A DNA stretch of 64,000 nucleotides from Bradyrhizobium diazoefficiens (GTDB lineage Bacteria > Pseudomonadota > Alphaproteobacteria > Rhizobiales > Xanthobacteraceae): the NCBI RefSeq assembly GCF_016616425.1, contig NZ_CP067101.1, positions 6,200,001 through 6,264,000 of the forward strand, written 5' to 3'. Shown piece by piece: positions 55,868 to 64,000 of this stretch. Position 1 is the first letter of the stretch; every line of letters starts with the position of its first letter. The position numbers and the translations under genes are program-made. The notes under the pieces are model-generated. The model was not told the origin of the DNA. It did no database searches and saw nothing but the letters and a program-made list of their open reading frames with translations.

Positions 55868-58087
55868 TCAATGATTTGCAATGAACCGATTAAGCACGTT
55901 CAACGTAATGCGCGAAATCGGGTTCACGTAGTTTTTAATCGGCAGACAGCCGATCCAACAGATCGATCCGACCGAAAACACCGCTCCGCCACTCTTGGTC
56001 GAAAGCCAGGTCATATCTGCGCGCACAAGCGGATTTTCGGATCCACCCTGCTCTCCGGGGAGGATGTAGGTGTAGTCTTCCGCAACGGGCTGATAATGTT
56101 TCGTCAGGCCCACGGAAGTAGCAAGCACGGTTGTTTCGGGTGGTGTCCCGTTCCCGCCGAGGTCATCGATGCGGTCGATTTCATCCCCGGCCGCCCCTCC
56201 GAGCATCATTCCATGGGTGCCGACCAGCTCGTCAGTCACTCCTTCGAATATCCATGCGTGCTCAGGAGCTCTTGCCTGTACGCTGAGCTTGTATGGAGCT
56301 GCTTTGCCCCAGCCACACGCCCCGGTACCGATGCCAGTAAGCCTTTGCGGACCCCGTCCTCGATTGCGCCAGAGACCGCCCTGTTCGCCGGTAGAGGCAT
56401 GGACCGTCTCGCCGGGTTGCGAAGTGTAGTTCCGCATTCCATTGTGGCCACGCCGGACTTCGATCACATGCGGTAGGTCCGGATGGAAGCTGGTGGCCCA
56501 GTAAAACCCGTTTCCGCCGAGATACATCAGATTGCCGCCACCATCGACATATTCCTGGAGCGCGTCCATCATGCGTTCCGAGATATACTCGGGATGAGAC
56601 CCCGTGATTACGACGTCGTAAGGCTTCAATGAGGTGACGCCCTCGCGATGCAGGTCTTCGTCCGTCAGTGCGTCGTAATCGATGCGGTGGTGCTCCAGCC
56701 AATCGAGCAGGTAGAAGTCACCCGCAAAGTGTCTATACGAGTCGTTTAGCCAGTTGAAATGGAACGGACGGAAATTCAGTAGCGGACGGAGGCGAGATGC
56801 ATATGCAACGCCGGCGCCATCTTCATGTGTGTTGTACATCGATAAACCCAACTCGGGGTGTGCCTCGGCATACCTATCTGCGTCTTGCAGATGGACTGGC
56901 CCATCTTTCGTCGAAAAGCCGTTAGCAAGATAACCCCGATGTTCATTGCCGTAGGCAAGATAGGTGTTTGTCGGCGCGAGAAACACAACCTTCGAATCGC
57001 TGGAGCCTGCGGCTGGGCGGACATAGAACGGGATCCAGTCCTCGTCTGTCCCGTCGCGCACGCGCAGTGCATAGACACCAGAGCGCCACTCCATATTTAT
57101 TTCTAGATCGAGGCTCGGCTTCCAGTCGCCTCCCGCAACCATGTCGCGGTGAAAAAAAACAGCGTTGTATTCGTCTGGAACGAGTTCAGGATGGTGGCGG
57201 CTACCTCGCCAACGAGAGCCCGTTACCGCTCGCATCGGGAGATTTAGCAAAGTCAAAGCAGGAGCGCCGATAACATCGTTGGGTATCACCATAGGCGCGG
57301 TGTTCTTACCCATCGACCACGAGTAAATCACTCTTGTGCCAAGAACGCCGTCCGCCGCGGCCCCATTCAAGATCGACCTGATTTCGTCTTCGGAAATTGC
57401 GGCACCGGCGAACACGACTTCTGCAATCTTGCCGGTGAAATGCTTGTGTGCTGCCGAACCGTCTGTTGAAGCTGCCAGTGTTACGTGACCGTCGAATCCC
57501 GACGGAAAAAAGCTGCCCTTCGGCAGGGCAGCGACCGCCTGTCTGATTTCCTCGACTCTTCCGAGCGTCGTCAACTTCGTCGCACTCAGCTTGGCAGCAC
57601 CACCTTCTACGACGAGGGCGACCCTGTACCAACCATGCCTTGCGAGCGTCAGATCGATTTTCGCGAGCTCGGAGCCGTTTACGGCGAGCTTAAGTGTCCG
57701 TTCGGAGACGATGAGCGCGGTAGACCGACCATTTCCACTGAACGATATGAGCACCTCTTCGGTATCCGGCAGCAAGGTCGGACGGAATGCAAAGGTGAGC
57801 GAAAGAGGTAGCCCACGTACCGGTAACGCCGGATCGAAGAATTCCGCATAGCCTCCGACGGACGACTTCTGTTCGGTGCCCGCGTAACGGCCGCTCAGGC
57901 GGCTCGACATGAGTTCATGTTTGATGCCACCTGCGCCTTCGCGGTCGTCAACGCTGATGAGACGATAAACCTCCGCACTGAACTCACCCTTCGGGGCACT
58001 GACGAAGAACGTGATGCTCTCGCCCTGCCGGGCGCTAAGCCGGCCCGGATAACCGAGAAGTTTTGGGCGAGCGTGGTCTTCAGTCAT
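55868..58087 (-). CDS. N,N-dimethylformamidase large-subunit-like protein
   Basis: 739 residues from the ATG at 58085-58087; a GTG eleven codons earlier is possible, and neither has a strong ribosome site. The N-terminal third is beta-sandwich-like, followed by a LamG-type domain (about 95-265: GFDGHVTLAASTDG, FTGKIAEVVFAGAAIS). The C-terminal half matches the dimethylformamidase catalytic domain (LAPTNTYLAYGNEHRGY, ITGSHPEYISERMMDALQEYV, MYLGGNGFYWATSF). In characterised dimethylformamidase an iron is held by two Tyr and one Glu; the Tyr-rich T-N-T-Y-L-A-Y stretch and the Glu of G-S-H-P-E-Y are candidates. The small subunit of the known enzyme has no homologue beside it. It probably hydrolyses an N-substituted amide. 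Co-oriented with SnoaL-like copy 3. Confidence 0.88.
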   Translation of the reverse strand: MTEDHARPKLLGYPGRLSARQGESITFFVSAPKGEFSAEVYRLISVDDREGAGGIKHELMSSRLSGRYAGTEQKSSVGGYAEFFDPALPVRGLPLSLTFAFRPTLLPDTEEVLISFSGNGRSTALIVSERTLKLAVNGSELAKIDLTLARHGWYRVALVVEGGAAKLSATKLTTLGRVEEIRQAVAALPKGSFFPSGFDGHVTLAASTDGSAAHKHFTGKIAEVVFAGAAISEDEIRSILNGAAADGVLGTRVIYSWSMGKNTAPMVIPNDVIGAPALTLLNLPMRAVTGSRWRGSRHHPELVPDEYNAVFFHRDMVAGGDWKPSLDLEINMEWRSGVYALRVRDGTDEDWIPFYVRPAAGSSDSKVVFLAPTNTYLAYGNEHRGYLANGFSTKDGPVHLQDADRYAEAHPELGLSMYNTHEDGAGVAYASRLRPLLNFRPFHFNWLNDSYRHFAGDFYLLDWLEHHRIDYDALTDEDLHREGVTSLKPYDVVITGSHPEYISERMMDALQEYVDGGGNLMYLGGNGFYWATSFHPDLPHVIEVRRGHNGMRNYTSQPGETVHASTGEQGGLWRNRGRGPQRLTGIGTGACGWGKAAPYKLSVQARAPEHAWIFEGVTDELVGTHGMMLGGAAGDEIDRIDDLGGNGTPPETTVLATSVGLTKHYQPVAEDYTYILPGEQGGSENPLVRADMTWLSTKSGGAVFSVGSICWIGCLPIKNYVNPISRITLNVLNRFIANH

Positions 58088-58223
58088 TTGGACTATATCT
58101 TTTCGTTTGAGCCAACGCACTCTAATTCATAGCGTCGGCGCTTGCGACCTTTGGGCCCGCAGCGTCGAGCCGCTCCGTTAGCGATGACTTTGTGGCTGAC
58201 GGAGCGGCAGGGGAAGGTGACAA

Positions 58224-58700
58224 TCAGCGTCCCCAGGGACTCGTAAAGTGCGTCTCCGGCGCCTCGAAGGCCATCGGCAACACCGTGTGCTTAGAAATCT
58301 TCCACCCTTCGGAAGTCCGTACGAACTCATCCTCCCACACAAAAATCACCGGATGCACTTGGGGGCACGGTCCTTGCTTCAAATCCCATTCGGCGCGGTA
58401 CAGGGTGATGCGCGATTGACTGCTCGCGTGGTCGGCGTCTTTGATGTCGATCATGACCTGCGACACCACATGCCGCTGCAACAGCTTGCCAGAACGCTGC
58501 CCCGCCTGTTGGTTCTGGTAGAGGGTCTCGAACTCCTTGCGGCCACTCAGCGTTTTTCCCCGATTCTTCAAAACCAGAGAGCCATCGTCCGTGAAGAGGT
58601 CAGCAGCCTTCACGGGTTCATCAAAGTCAACGAAATTGGCGTAGTCGTAGATCAGCCGAGTACATTTGTGCTCGATCAAAAGCCGTTCTAAGTCGTTCAC
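58224..58700 (-). CDS. SnoaL-like (NTF2-fold) protein, copy 3
   Basis: 158 residues from a GTG (58698-58700) after AGGAGGAAG. It begins MNDLERLLIEHKCTRLIYDY and shares FTDDGSLVLKNRGKTLSGRKEF and FVWEDEFVRTSEGWKISKHT with copies 1 and 2; the closest is copy 2. It sits 136 bases upstream of the dimethylformamidase-like gene on the same strand and 76 bases downstream of element copy 12. It is not the known dimethylformamidase small subunit, which has a different sequence pattern. Confidence 0.85.
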   Translation of the reverse strand: MNDLERLLIEHKCTRLIYDYANFVDFDEPVKAADLFTDDGSLVLKNRGKTLSGRKEFETLYQNQQAGQRSGKLLQRHVVSQVMIDIKDADHASSQSRITLYRAEWDLKQGPCPQVHPVIFVWEDEFVRTSEGWKISKHTVLPMAFEAPETHFTSPWGR

Positions 58701-58775
58701 TTTTCTTCCTCCTAGTTGCGGGATAGCGGAATGTCCCGCCCGTCGTTAACGTTTATTGAGCGGGTGTTTGCGAAG

Positions 58776-58816
58776 CCAATACCAATTTTGGCGGCATCAA
58801 GACCAGATTGGAACTG
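58776..58816 (-). promoter_or_regulatory. Dispersed inverted-repeat element, copy 12
   Basis: On the plus strand it begins CCAATACCAATTTTGGCGG and ends CCAGATTGGAACTG. It points to SnoaL-like copy 3 and the dimethylformamidase-like gene. Confidence 0.75.
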
Positions 58817-59511
58817 ATTCTTGCTAGCCGTATCTTGCATTGGCGAGGACCTGAGTTGTCGCGCTGCTCTCGGGCAGGAAACCCGCTTTCCGTCCCCATA
58901 CCGGGTCTGGATTGCTCCTCGCGGCTGCCACGTACAGGATTGCTGATACAGGATTGGCTGAGACGTGCCGGCTGCCCAACGCAGGTCCCCGAGTTCAGCG
59001 GCTCTTCGTTGAGCCGCCGGCGCAATCACAAGCGTTCCTCCCGCGGGAGCATCGCTTGAACATCAACGTAGGAACAGATCCGAATGCGCGCGCACAGTTG
59101 ACAGCCGATCGTCTTTGCTTTTTCACAGCATAGCACGCACGCCATCATGTGTCGGAAATAGTCCAAGACATTGGAGGGCATTGGAACCAGCTGACGCTTG
59201 GCAACAGCTTTTCCGAATATTAGCTTGAGCCGAATCGGAAATGGCGGGCGGAGAACCGTGTGTTTGCGCTATACGACGATCGCCTGCCTTCGCGGACCCT
59301 GAACCGAATTAAAGGGGAGTCAGCGGGACAAAGTCAAACCAATCATCGCTCCTCACTTGGCGCCGATTATTGAACCAAACCCATTGGGAAGGTTGCGATC
59401 ACGGCGACTGAGTAAGAGTGTGATGCACGGATGCGCTCGTCTTGCGGTGACGACCGCTGGACTAGCTTTTCCAAACGAGGGGTCTCGGCGCGACTCCCGT
59501 GCTAGGTGGCC
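58817..59511. other. Intergenic, nothing recognised
   Basis: About 700 bases between element copy 12 and the IS1380 left end. Short frames only. Confidence 0.4.
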
Positions 59512-61248
59512 CTAACCCGGATTTCTCACGCTGTTTGATCACGCGCGGTCGGGACTGACCTCGGCGGCACCACAATCCGCGCCGGTGGTTTGGGCGTAGA
59601 ATCTCGCCCGCTGTGGCGGGTTGGTCGGTGTTTCCGGTTCATACAATGCGGATGTTCTCCTGTGGGCCAAGGGTTCAGTGAGTCGCGCTGTCGAGCGCGA
59701 CCCATGCTGTTCGGAAGACGTCGGTGTAGGGGAATGCCGATGCCATCGAGAACTTGATTCTGCGGACGCTGATGCGGACCTGGGCGCCGATCTTGAACAA
59801 CTTCAGGCGGATGGTCCCGCATGTGGCGTCGGCGAGACGCGTCGCGGCCAGGGCGATGCGGCGCAACGTGCTAACAAGGACATAGGCCATCGACGACAGC
59901 CAAAGCCGTAGCTGGTTGGCGCGCATGGTGTGGGTCGACGTCCTGTCGGCGAACAGATCGAGCTGGCATTCCTTGATGCGGTTTTCCATCTCGCCACGAG
60001 CGCAATAGAGCTTCTCGTAGAGCGTGCGGGCCTGGTGCTGATCGGCCGGCAACGACGTGACGACGAAGCGTGGATTGGCCCGACCCTCCAATGTGGCCAG
60101 GTCGATGTCGCCAACCATGATGGATTTCTTGTTCTTTGTCTTGCGCGGCGGTTTCGCCGCGCTCTCTCGGCGGCGGACGGGATCATCGACTCGGCCTTGC
60201 CGACCACCCGGCGCTCGCGGCTCCAGCTCTTATGTGTTCTGTACTGGAAGTCCTTGAAGCGTCGCGCCGGCTTGCCGCTCAGGTGGTTCTCTGCGGCCGC
60301 CTCGGCCAGCTCGGCTGCGATCTCGGCGATCAGCCTGGTATTCTTGGCCAGCCCGAACAGATAATCGACGTCGTTTTGCTCGCACCATGTCATCAGGTCA
60401 TCGCGCGTGAATCCGGAGTCCGCCCGCAGCAGAATGCGCACCTTGGGCCAAGACTCGCGGATCTGCCCAACAATCCGCGCCACCTCTTCAACCGAGCCCG
60501 CGCTGGCATCGATATTGGCCCTGCGCAGCTTGGCGCAAAGCAGATGCCGCCCGCAAAAAATGTACAGCGGCAAGTAACAGTAGGATTTGTAGTAGCCATG
60601 AAAGAAGCGCCCTTCCTGCTCACCATGCAACGGATCATCCGTGGCATCGAGGTCGAGCGTGATCTGGCTGGGCGCCGTGCGATGCGCCTCGATGAACAGA
60701 TCGACGAACAGCTTGTCCACCGCCGCCGCATCGTAGCTGATCTTGTGGTAGCGCGATGGCTCCGGCTTCGACAATTCCAACCGGTTCAACGTCGATTTGC
60801 CAGCTACGGCGGCGCAGTCCGCGCGTCGCGCCTCGAGCTTTCCCGCCAGCACCGCCATCAATGGATCGTGGCGCAGCGTCTCATGGTCGTTGAGGTCCTC
60901 GTAGCCGAGCGCGATGGCGAATATCCGCTGCCCGATCAGCGTCGCCACCGAATGCTCGACGTGGGCCTGCGAGCGCCGATCGACAAAGCACGATGCCAGT
61001 CGATCCACCATCCTGATTGCCCGATCCGCCGCACCCAGCAGCAGCCCGCCCGCATCCGACGTGATCGTGCCACCATCAAACGCCGCGACCACCGCGCGGC
61101 CTTCCACCGCTTCAAATCCAAAAATATCCGGGATACACTCTGTCTGCATCGGGGCTCTCCTCGAATCATCAAGAAGTCGTTCTCGCAAAACAACTTTCTC
61201 TGATTCGGAGCCCCGATGCGCTTAATCTCCGTGAGATATCCGGGCTAA
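59512..61248 (-). mobile_element. IS1380-family insertion sequence
   Basis: The left end has CTAACCCGGATTTCTCACG (59512-59530). The right end, read inward from 61248, has TTAGCCCGGATATCTCACG, matching at 16 of 19 positions. The CCCGGATTTCTCAC core is typical of IS1380 ends, and the length of about 1.74 kb fits. I could not fix the target duplication. Confidence 0.85.
59675..61188 (-). pseudogene. IS1380-family transposase, frameshifted
   Basis: The main frame (from about 61188, probable start at MQTECIPDIFGFEAVEGR) has VVAAFDGGTITSDAGGLLL, ITLDLDATDDPLHGEQEG with catalytic Asp, ILLRADSGFTRDDLMTWCE and VDYLFGLAKNTRL. Near 60160 an extra GA in a GAGAGA run throws the reading into another frame. 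The correct end (KKSIMVGDIDLATLEG, GEMENRIKECQLDLFADR, catalytic Glu) is in the frame running to 59675. Probably inactive. Confidence 0.9.
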
Positions 61249-61262
61249 CAGTCGCACCGAAA

Positions 61263-61971
61263 TCAGGCGACAATTTTCTCTAGCAATTCCATCAGCATTT
61301 CCGGCGCGGTGACATTCGGCGAATGGCTCGTGTCGATCTCGAAATAGCGCCATCCGGCTTCGCTCTTCACGCCTCGCGAATTGGCCCAACTCATCCTTGT
61401 AAGATTCTCACGTTGCATAGATAGAGGTTCGTGGCAGCGTGAGTTCGCCGCCACAAAGCATGAGCTTCGATTCAAAACATTTGATCGGCATAGGCGCGCA
61501 TCGGGCTGAGTACCAGACCACGTCAGCTTCCGAGGCGTCTGACTGCAGCGTGTCCGGCGGCACGCGCCATCCATCGCCTAATCGTGCACTTTCGCGCTTA
61601 TTCTGGCGGTTCGACTCGGGGACGTAGTCGACCATGCTTTTCCCATTTTCCGGGACAAATGCATCGAGATAGATCAGTTGCTGAATGCGATCCCGCGCGC
61701 GATCTGCAACGCCGGTTGCGACCATACCGCCGTACGAGTGACCGATCAAAACGATGTCATGTAGGTCCTCATATGCAATAACGTTCAGAATATCGAGGAT
61801 GTGGGTCTCTAGGTCGATCGCAAGATTTGCCAGGTGCGTGCGCTCGCAGAGCCCGGTGTAGGTCCGCCTCACAAGCCGATGCCCGGCCGCCTGCATCAAG
61901 CGATCCATGTTCTACCAAGACCAGCCGCCGCTATAGCCGCCATGGCAGACGAGAAAGATAGAACTCTGGCG
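61263..61971 (-). pseudogene. Alpha/beta hydrolase (esterase) pseudogene
   Basis: The N-terminal part reads SSIFLVCHGGYSGGWSW, then a TAG, then MDRLMQAAGHRLVRRTYTGL. The nucleophile elbow is LIGHSYGGMVATGVADRA with Ser, and IYLDAFVPENGKSMVDYVP follows. After a frameshift the C-terminus appears in another frame as WRYFEIDTSHSPNVTAPEM with the catalytic His. The in-frame stop and the frameshift make it a pseudogene. It resembles HNL/pyrethroid-type esterases. Confidence 0.85.
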
Positions 61972-62165
61972 CTTCGTTCCAAGCACCTACATTAAGTCCA
62001 TTTCCGCTACCGAAGGCGTTACGGAGACCAAGTCATGGCTACCAACGTTGCTGCTCGGGCACAGACAGACGCTTCCCGACAGGCCTTCTCTGCCATCGTC
62101 GGCGCGCGCCCACGAATTAAGTTGCTTTGGTCACGATGACGCGGCGTGAAACGACCTCGCCACGA
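61972..62165. other. Short gap, nothing recognised
   Basis: No gene or notable motif. Confidence 0.5.
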
Positions 62166-62525
62166 TCAGACGTCCTGGTACTCCTTGATGTCGGACGGCA
62201 CCGGGATCATCATGTCCAGCAGCGGCGCATGCTGTTGCGCGCCATACACATCACTTTCGCCAGGGGCGCACTGCGCGTTAGGACGGTAGATGGTGGCCTT
62301 GAACGCCCGCGCGGTGGGAATCTCGAAAAACGATGAGATCTTCGACCTGTCGACGCCGTAGGTCCGAGCCACACTTTCGGCGGTCAATGCGCCGCTTCTT
62401 GAAACCGCCTCGTACAGGTCGTCCCGCTCGAAGAGAACATCCAGCGTGATGCGATACGGGCCCGCGTTCTTACTGCGGACAACGGAAGCCAGATTACCAA
62501 GTTTCACGAGTCGGGCTTGTGACAT
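62166..62525 (-). CDS. DUF4387 family protein (AtuA partner), copy 2
   Basis: 119 residues from the ATG at 62523-62525, eight bases after GGAGG. It has LASVVRSKNAGPYRITLDVLF and PGESDVYGAQQHAPLLDMMI, matching copy 1 at 28956, plus a slightly longer C-terminus. It lies directly after an AtuA C-terminal remnant and near a partial AtuA gene at the window end. Confidence 0.88.
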   Translation of the reverse strand: MSQARLVKLGNLASVVRSKNAGPYRITLDVLFERDDLYEAVSRSGALTAESVARTYGVDRSKISSFFEIPTARAFKATIYRPNAQCAPGESDVYGAQQHAPLLDMMIPVPSDIKEYQDV

Positions 62526-62568
62526 ATGGGATTTCCTCCATGGCAACGAGAAAACATTGTAGCAGCGA

Positions 62569-62650
62569 TTAGACCTTCGTCAGGTGATAGACGCTGAATT
62601 CATACTGGCAGCGGATGCTGTCTCCGTAGGGCCGAGGATTCTGGCTGATC
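62569..62650 (-). pseudogene. C-terminal remnant of an AtuA-type gene
   Basis: The leftward frame ends IRCQYEFSVYHLTKV and a stop, the same ending as LQYEFSVYHLMKV in the AtuA gene at the window end. Upstream of it the similarity disappears. It suggests that an AtuA-DUF4387 pair was disrupted or duplicated when the cyclodeaminase-like gene came in between. Confidence 0.65.
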
Positions 62651-62846
62651 TCATTGCTTCTCAATTGACGACTTAGGATCAATACGCCAGACGCATTCCG
62701 TGAGTTGCTTGTCGAGATCGACAAACCGCGTAGTCGAGCCATGCCCCCCCGCAACGCTGGTCTTCAGCGGCTTCCGACGGTTGGAGAAGCCATTGGGGCA
62801 CGGTCGGATGGGCGGCTCCGGGTTGTATGCGCCTGCTCACGCAAGA
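62651..62846. other. Short gap
   Basis: No gene recognised; probably worn AtuA sequence. Confidence 0.4.
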
Positions 62847-63833
62847 TCAACTTAGAGTAACACCAACACTCCTGCGCCTCGCGTTGGCCAGTGCTCGCGC
62901 ACCTAGCGCCACGTCGAGCACGCCGATGCTGCCGACGATGACGAGAATACGCTTATCTTCGCCCGGCAGATTCAGTCGTCCGGCCATAAGGCTCGCGACG
63001 TCGCCCGCGACTCGGCCCCAGCCCGCGCCCCCTTCGCGCAAGTCGCTGAGGCGTTGCCGTACGTGTTCAACGTCATGCACGACCATCCAGGCGGTCGAAA
63101 CCAGTTCGAGGTCGACTTCACGGCATGAGCCCAGCGAGCACACGATAGCGTCCTCCTTGAGCCAATTTGCGCAGACGAGGTCGCTGTCCACCTTAACCGA
63201 GGTAGCGGTCACGACGACGTCGGCATCGCTAACGGCTTCACGTATATCCGTGGTTGCACTAAGCGTTATCGGTCGCGGCAATGACAATCCCACCTGTCCG
63301 CAGACCTCGCGCGCGCTGGTTTCGCTGCGAGAGGCCACGGTGAGACGCTCGACGCTCTTCAGCCCAGCCATGAACCTCGCCGCGGCCCGACCGACGTGGC
63401 CCGCTCCGACGATCACGGCGTTCCGCGGAGGCCGACGGAAGCATGCGACAGCGGCCGCAACACCCATTGCGGCAGTACGCTCGGCAGTGAGGAACGTCGC
63501 ATTCATCACACCTTCCAGTAGCCCCGTCCTTGCGTCGCAGATGATGACGGTCGCGGGCACGTGCGGGACGTCGCGCGGCCGTTCGTTGCCTGGTACGAAG
63601 AACCACTTCAGCCCAGCGGCGGACTCGGAGATGACGCAGCCCGACATGCTGCCCATACGGCTGCGCACGCCGTCTATCTCGACGGCAAACACCTCCGTGG
63701 GACCAATTACGACGTCGTCCGAGGCCATGCCACGCATCGTGCGATCCACGACCTCGAAGACCTCATCCTCGGACAAGCAGTCACGAACGTGCGCCGCGCT
63801 CAGGTAGAGAGGTACTGCCATAATTCTTCTCAT
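62847..63833 (-). CDS. Ornithine cyclodeaminase / mu-crystallin family protein
   Basis: 328 residues from the ATG at 63831-63833, which overlaps the stop of the preceding AtuA gene (ATGA); another ATG four codons later is possible. The N-terminal substrate domain contains MGSMSGCVISESAAGLKWFF. The Rossmann domain has AVIVGAGHVGRAAARFMAGL and TLSATTDIREAVSDADVVVTAT. The family includes ornithine cyclodeaminase, alanine dehydrogenase and ketimine reductases. The characterised Lys in the K-W/K-F position is plausibly the one in GLKWFF. It is translationally coupled to AtuA, so it probably acts in the same pathway. The specific reaction is unknown. Confidence 0.88.
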   Translation of the reverse strand: MRRIMAVPLYLSAAHVRDCLSEDEVFEVVDRTMRGMASDDVVIGPTEVFAVEIDGVRSRMGSMSGCVISESAAGLKWFFVPGNERPRDVPHVPATVIICDARTGLLEGVMNATFLTAERTAAMGVAAAVACFRRPPRNAVIVGAGHVGRAAARFMAGLKSVERLTVASRSETSAREVCGQVGLSLPRPITLSATTDIREAVSDADVVVTATSVKVDSDLVCANWLKEDAIVCSLGSCREVDLELVSTAWMVVHDVEHVRQRLSDLREGGAGWGRVAGDVASLMAGRLNLPGEDKRILVIVGSIGVLDVALGARALANARRRSVGVTLS

Positions 63834-64000
63834 ACCTCTTCGATCAGGATTGGAAAGCACTCCAGTGGCGAGGTCACTTTCATCAAGTGGTACACGCTGA
63901 ACTCGTATTGCAGGCCAATGTTGTGGATCCGCGGCGAGTAGCGATACGCCACGCTGCCTGCCGTGTTCTTTACACCCTCGAACATTGCGTGGTTCAGCTT
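63830..64000 (-). CDS. AtuA-type (DUF1446) protein, C-terminal end only
   Basis: The last 56 codons of a gene entering from the right edge: HAMFEGVKNTAGSVAYRYS, then LQYEFSVYHLMKVTSPLEC and FPILIEEV before TGA at 63830-63832. The pattern NTAGxxAYxxSP...Y-x-F-S-V-Y-H-L matches the AtuA homologue at 29280. Its stop overlaps the start of the cyclodeaminase-like gene. Confidence 0.85.
   Translation of the reverse strand, partial: KLNHAMFEGVKNTAGSVAYRYSPRIHNIGLQYEFSVYHLMKVTSPLECFPILIEEV

Noticed and set aside
59675..61188. Programmed frameshifting in the IS1380 transposase
   Set aside because: The change is a two-base GA gain in a GAGAGA run without a slippery heptamer, and IS1380 transposases are normally a single frame, so mutation is simpler.

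Overview
The window looks like an accessory or symbiosis-island type stretch of a Bradyrhizobium-like alphaproteobacterium. Evidence for this is a Bradyrhizobiaceae-type porin (37945-39447), many complete and decayed insertion sequences (IS630, IS5, IS1380, IS21, IS256, a group II intron reverse transcriptase, a tyrosine recombinase), many pseudogenes, and catabolic genes whose base composition differs from block to block. The taxon is inferred from gene content, not from a database match.

Layout. (1) 1-11502: a long leftward operon aceE - aceF (E2) - lpd (with its own lipoyl domain) - a 45-residue small ORF - pccB - pccA - methylmalonyl-CoA mutase (runs off the window; frameshifted at codon 3). 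A divergent Lrp/AsnC regulator sits at its head. The set can convert a 2-oxoacid (pyruvate, or plausibly 2-oxobutyrate) to an acyl-CoA and carry propionyl-CoA towards succinyl-CoA. (2) 11.5-14.4 kb: intron and IS wreckage around an intact cytosolic class A beta-lactamase-fold protein. (3) 14.4-27 kb: a Tat-exported solute-binding protein (SBP) gene split by an intact IS630, a glutamate/leucine-type dehydrogenase, an aldehyde dehydrogenase, a broken IS5, a second SBP and a GabT-like aminotransferase. (4) 27.5-35 kb: a LysR regulator, a DUF4387/AtuA pair, a divergent GntR regulator, a thiamine-diphosphate enzyme and a SnoaL-like protein. (5) 36-41 kb: a broken IS630, a porin with a terminator, and a Crp/Fnr-type regulator. 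(6) 42.8-46.9 kb: a complete PotABCD-type ABC importer. (7) 47-59 kb: carboxylesterase and dimethylformamidase-like hydrolases, each preceded by a SnoaL-like gene, two further SBPs, an isochorismatase-fold hydrolase, and IS remnants. (8) 59.5-64 kb: an IS1380, a decayed alpha/beta hydrolase, and a second DUF4387 / ornithine-cyclodeaminase-like / AtuA group.

The most notable structure is a dispersed element of about 41 bp, an imperfect inverted repeat with arms like CAATTCCAATCT and AAATTGGTATTGG. I found it twelve times, in intergenic DNA only. Its orientation relative to the nearest downstream gene or gene remnant is always the same, and that gene belongs to unrelated families (SBP, SnoaL-like, aldehyde dehydrogenase, aminotransferase, beta-lactamase-like). 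It looks like a shared operator or promoter element that ties the island's scattered catabolic and uptake genes into one regulon, or alternatively a small repeat carried along during duplication.

Working picture (inference): PotABCD-like import with several alternative binding proteins feeds amines or amino acids to GabT, aldehyde dehydrogenase and glutamate dehydrogenase. Amidase/esterase-type hydrolases release further substrates, and the PDH/PCC/MCM operon handles the resulting acyl-CoA.
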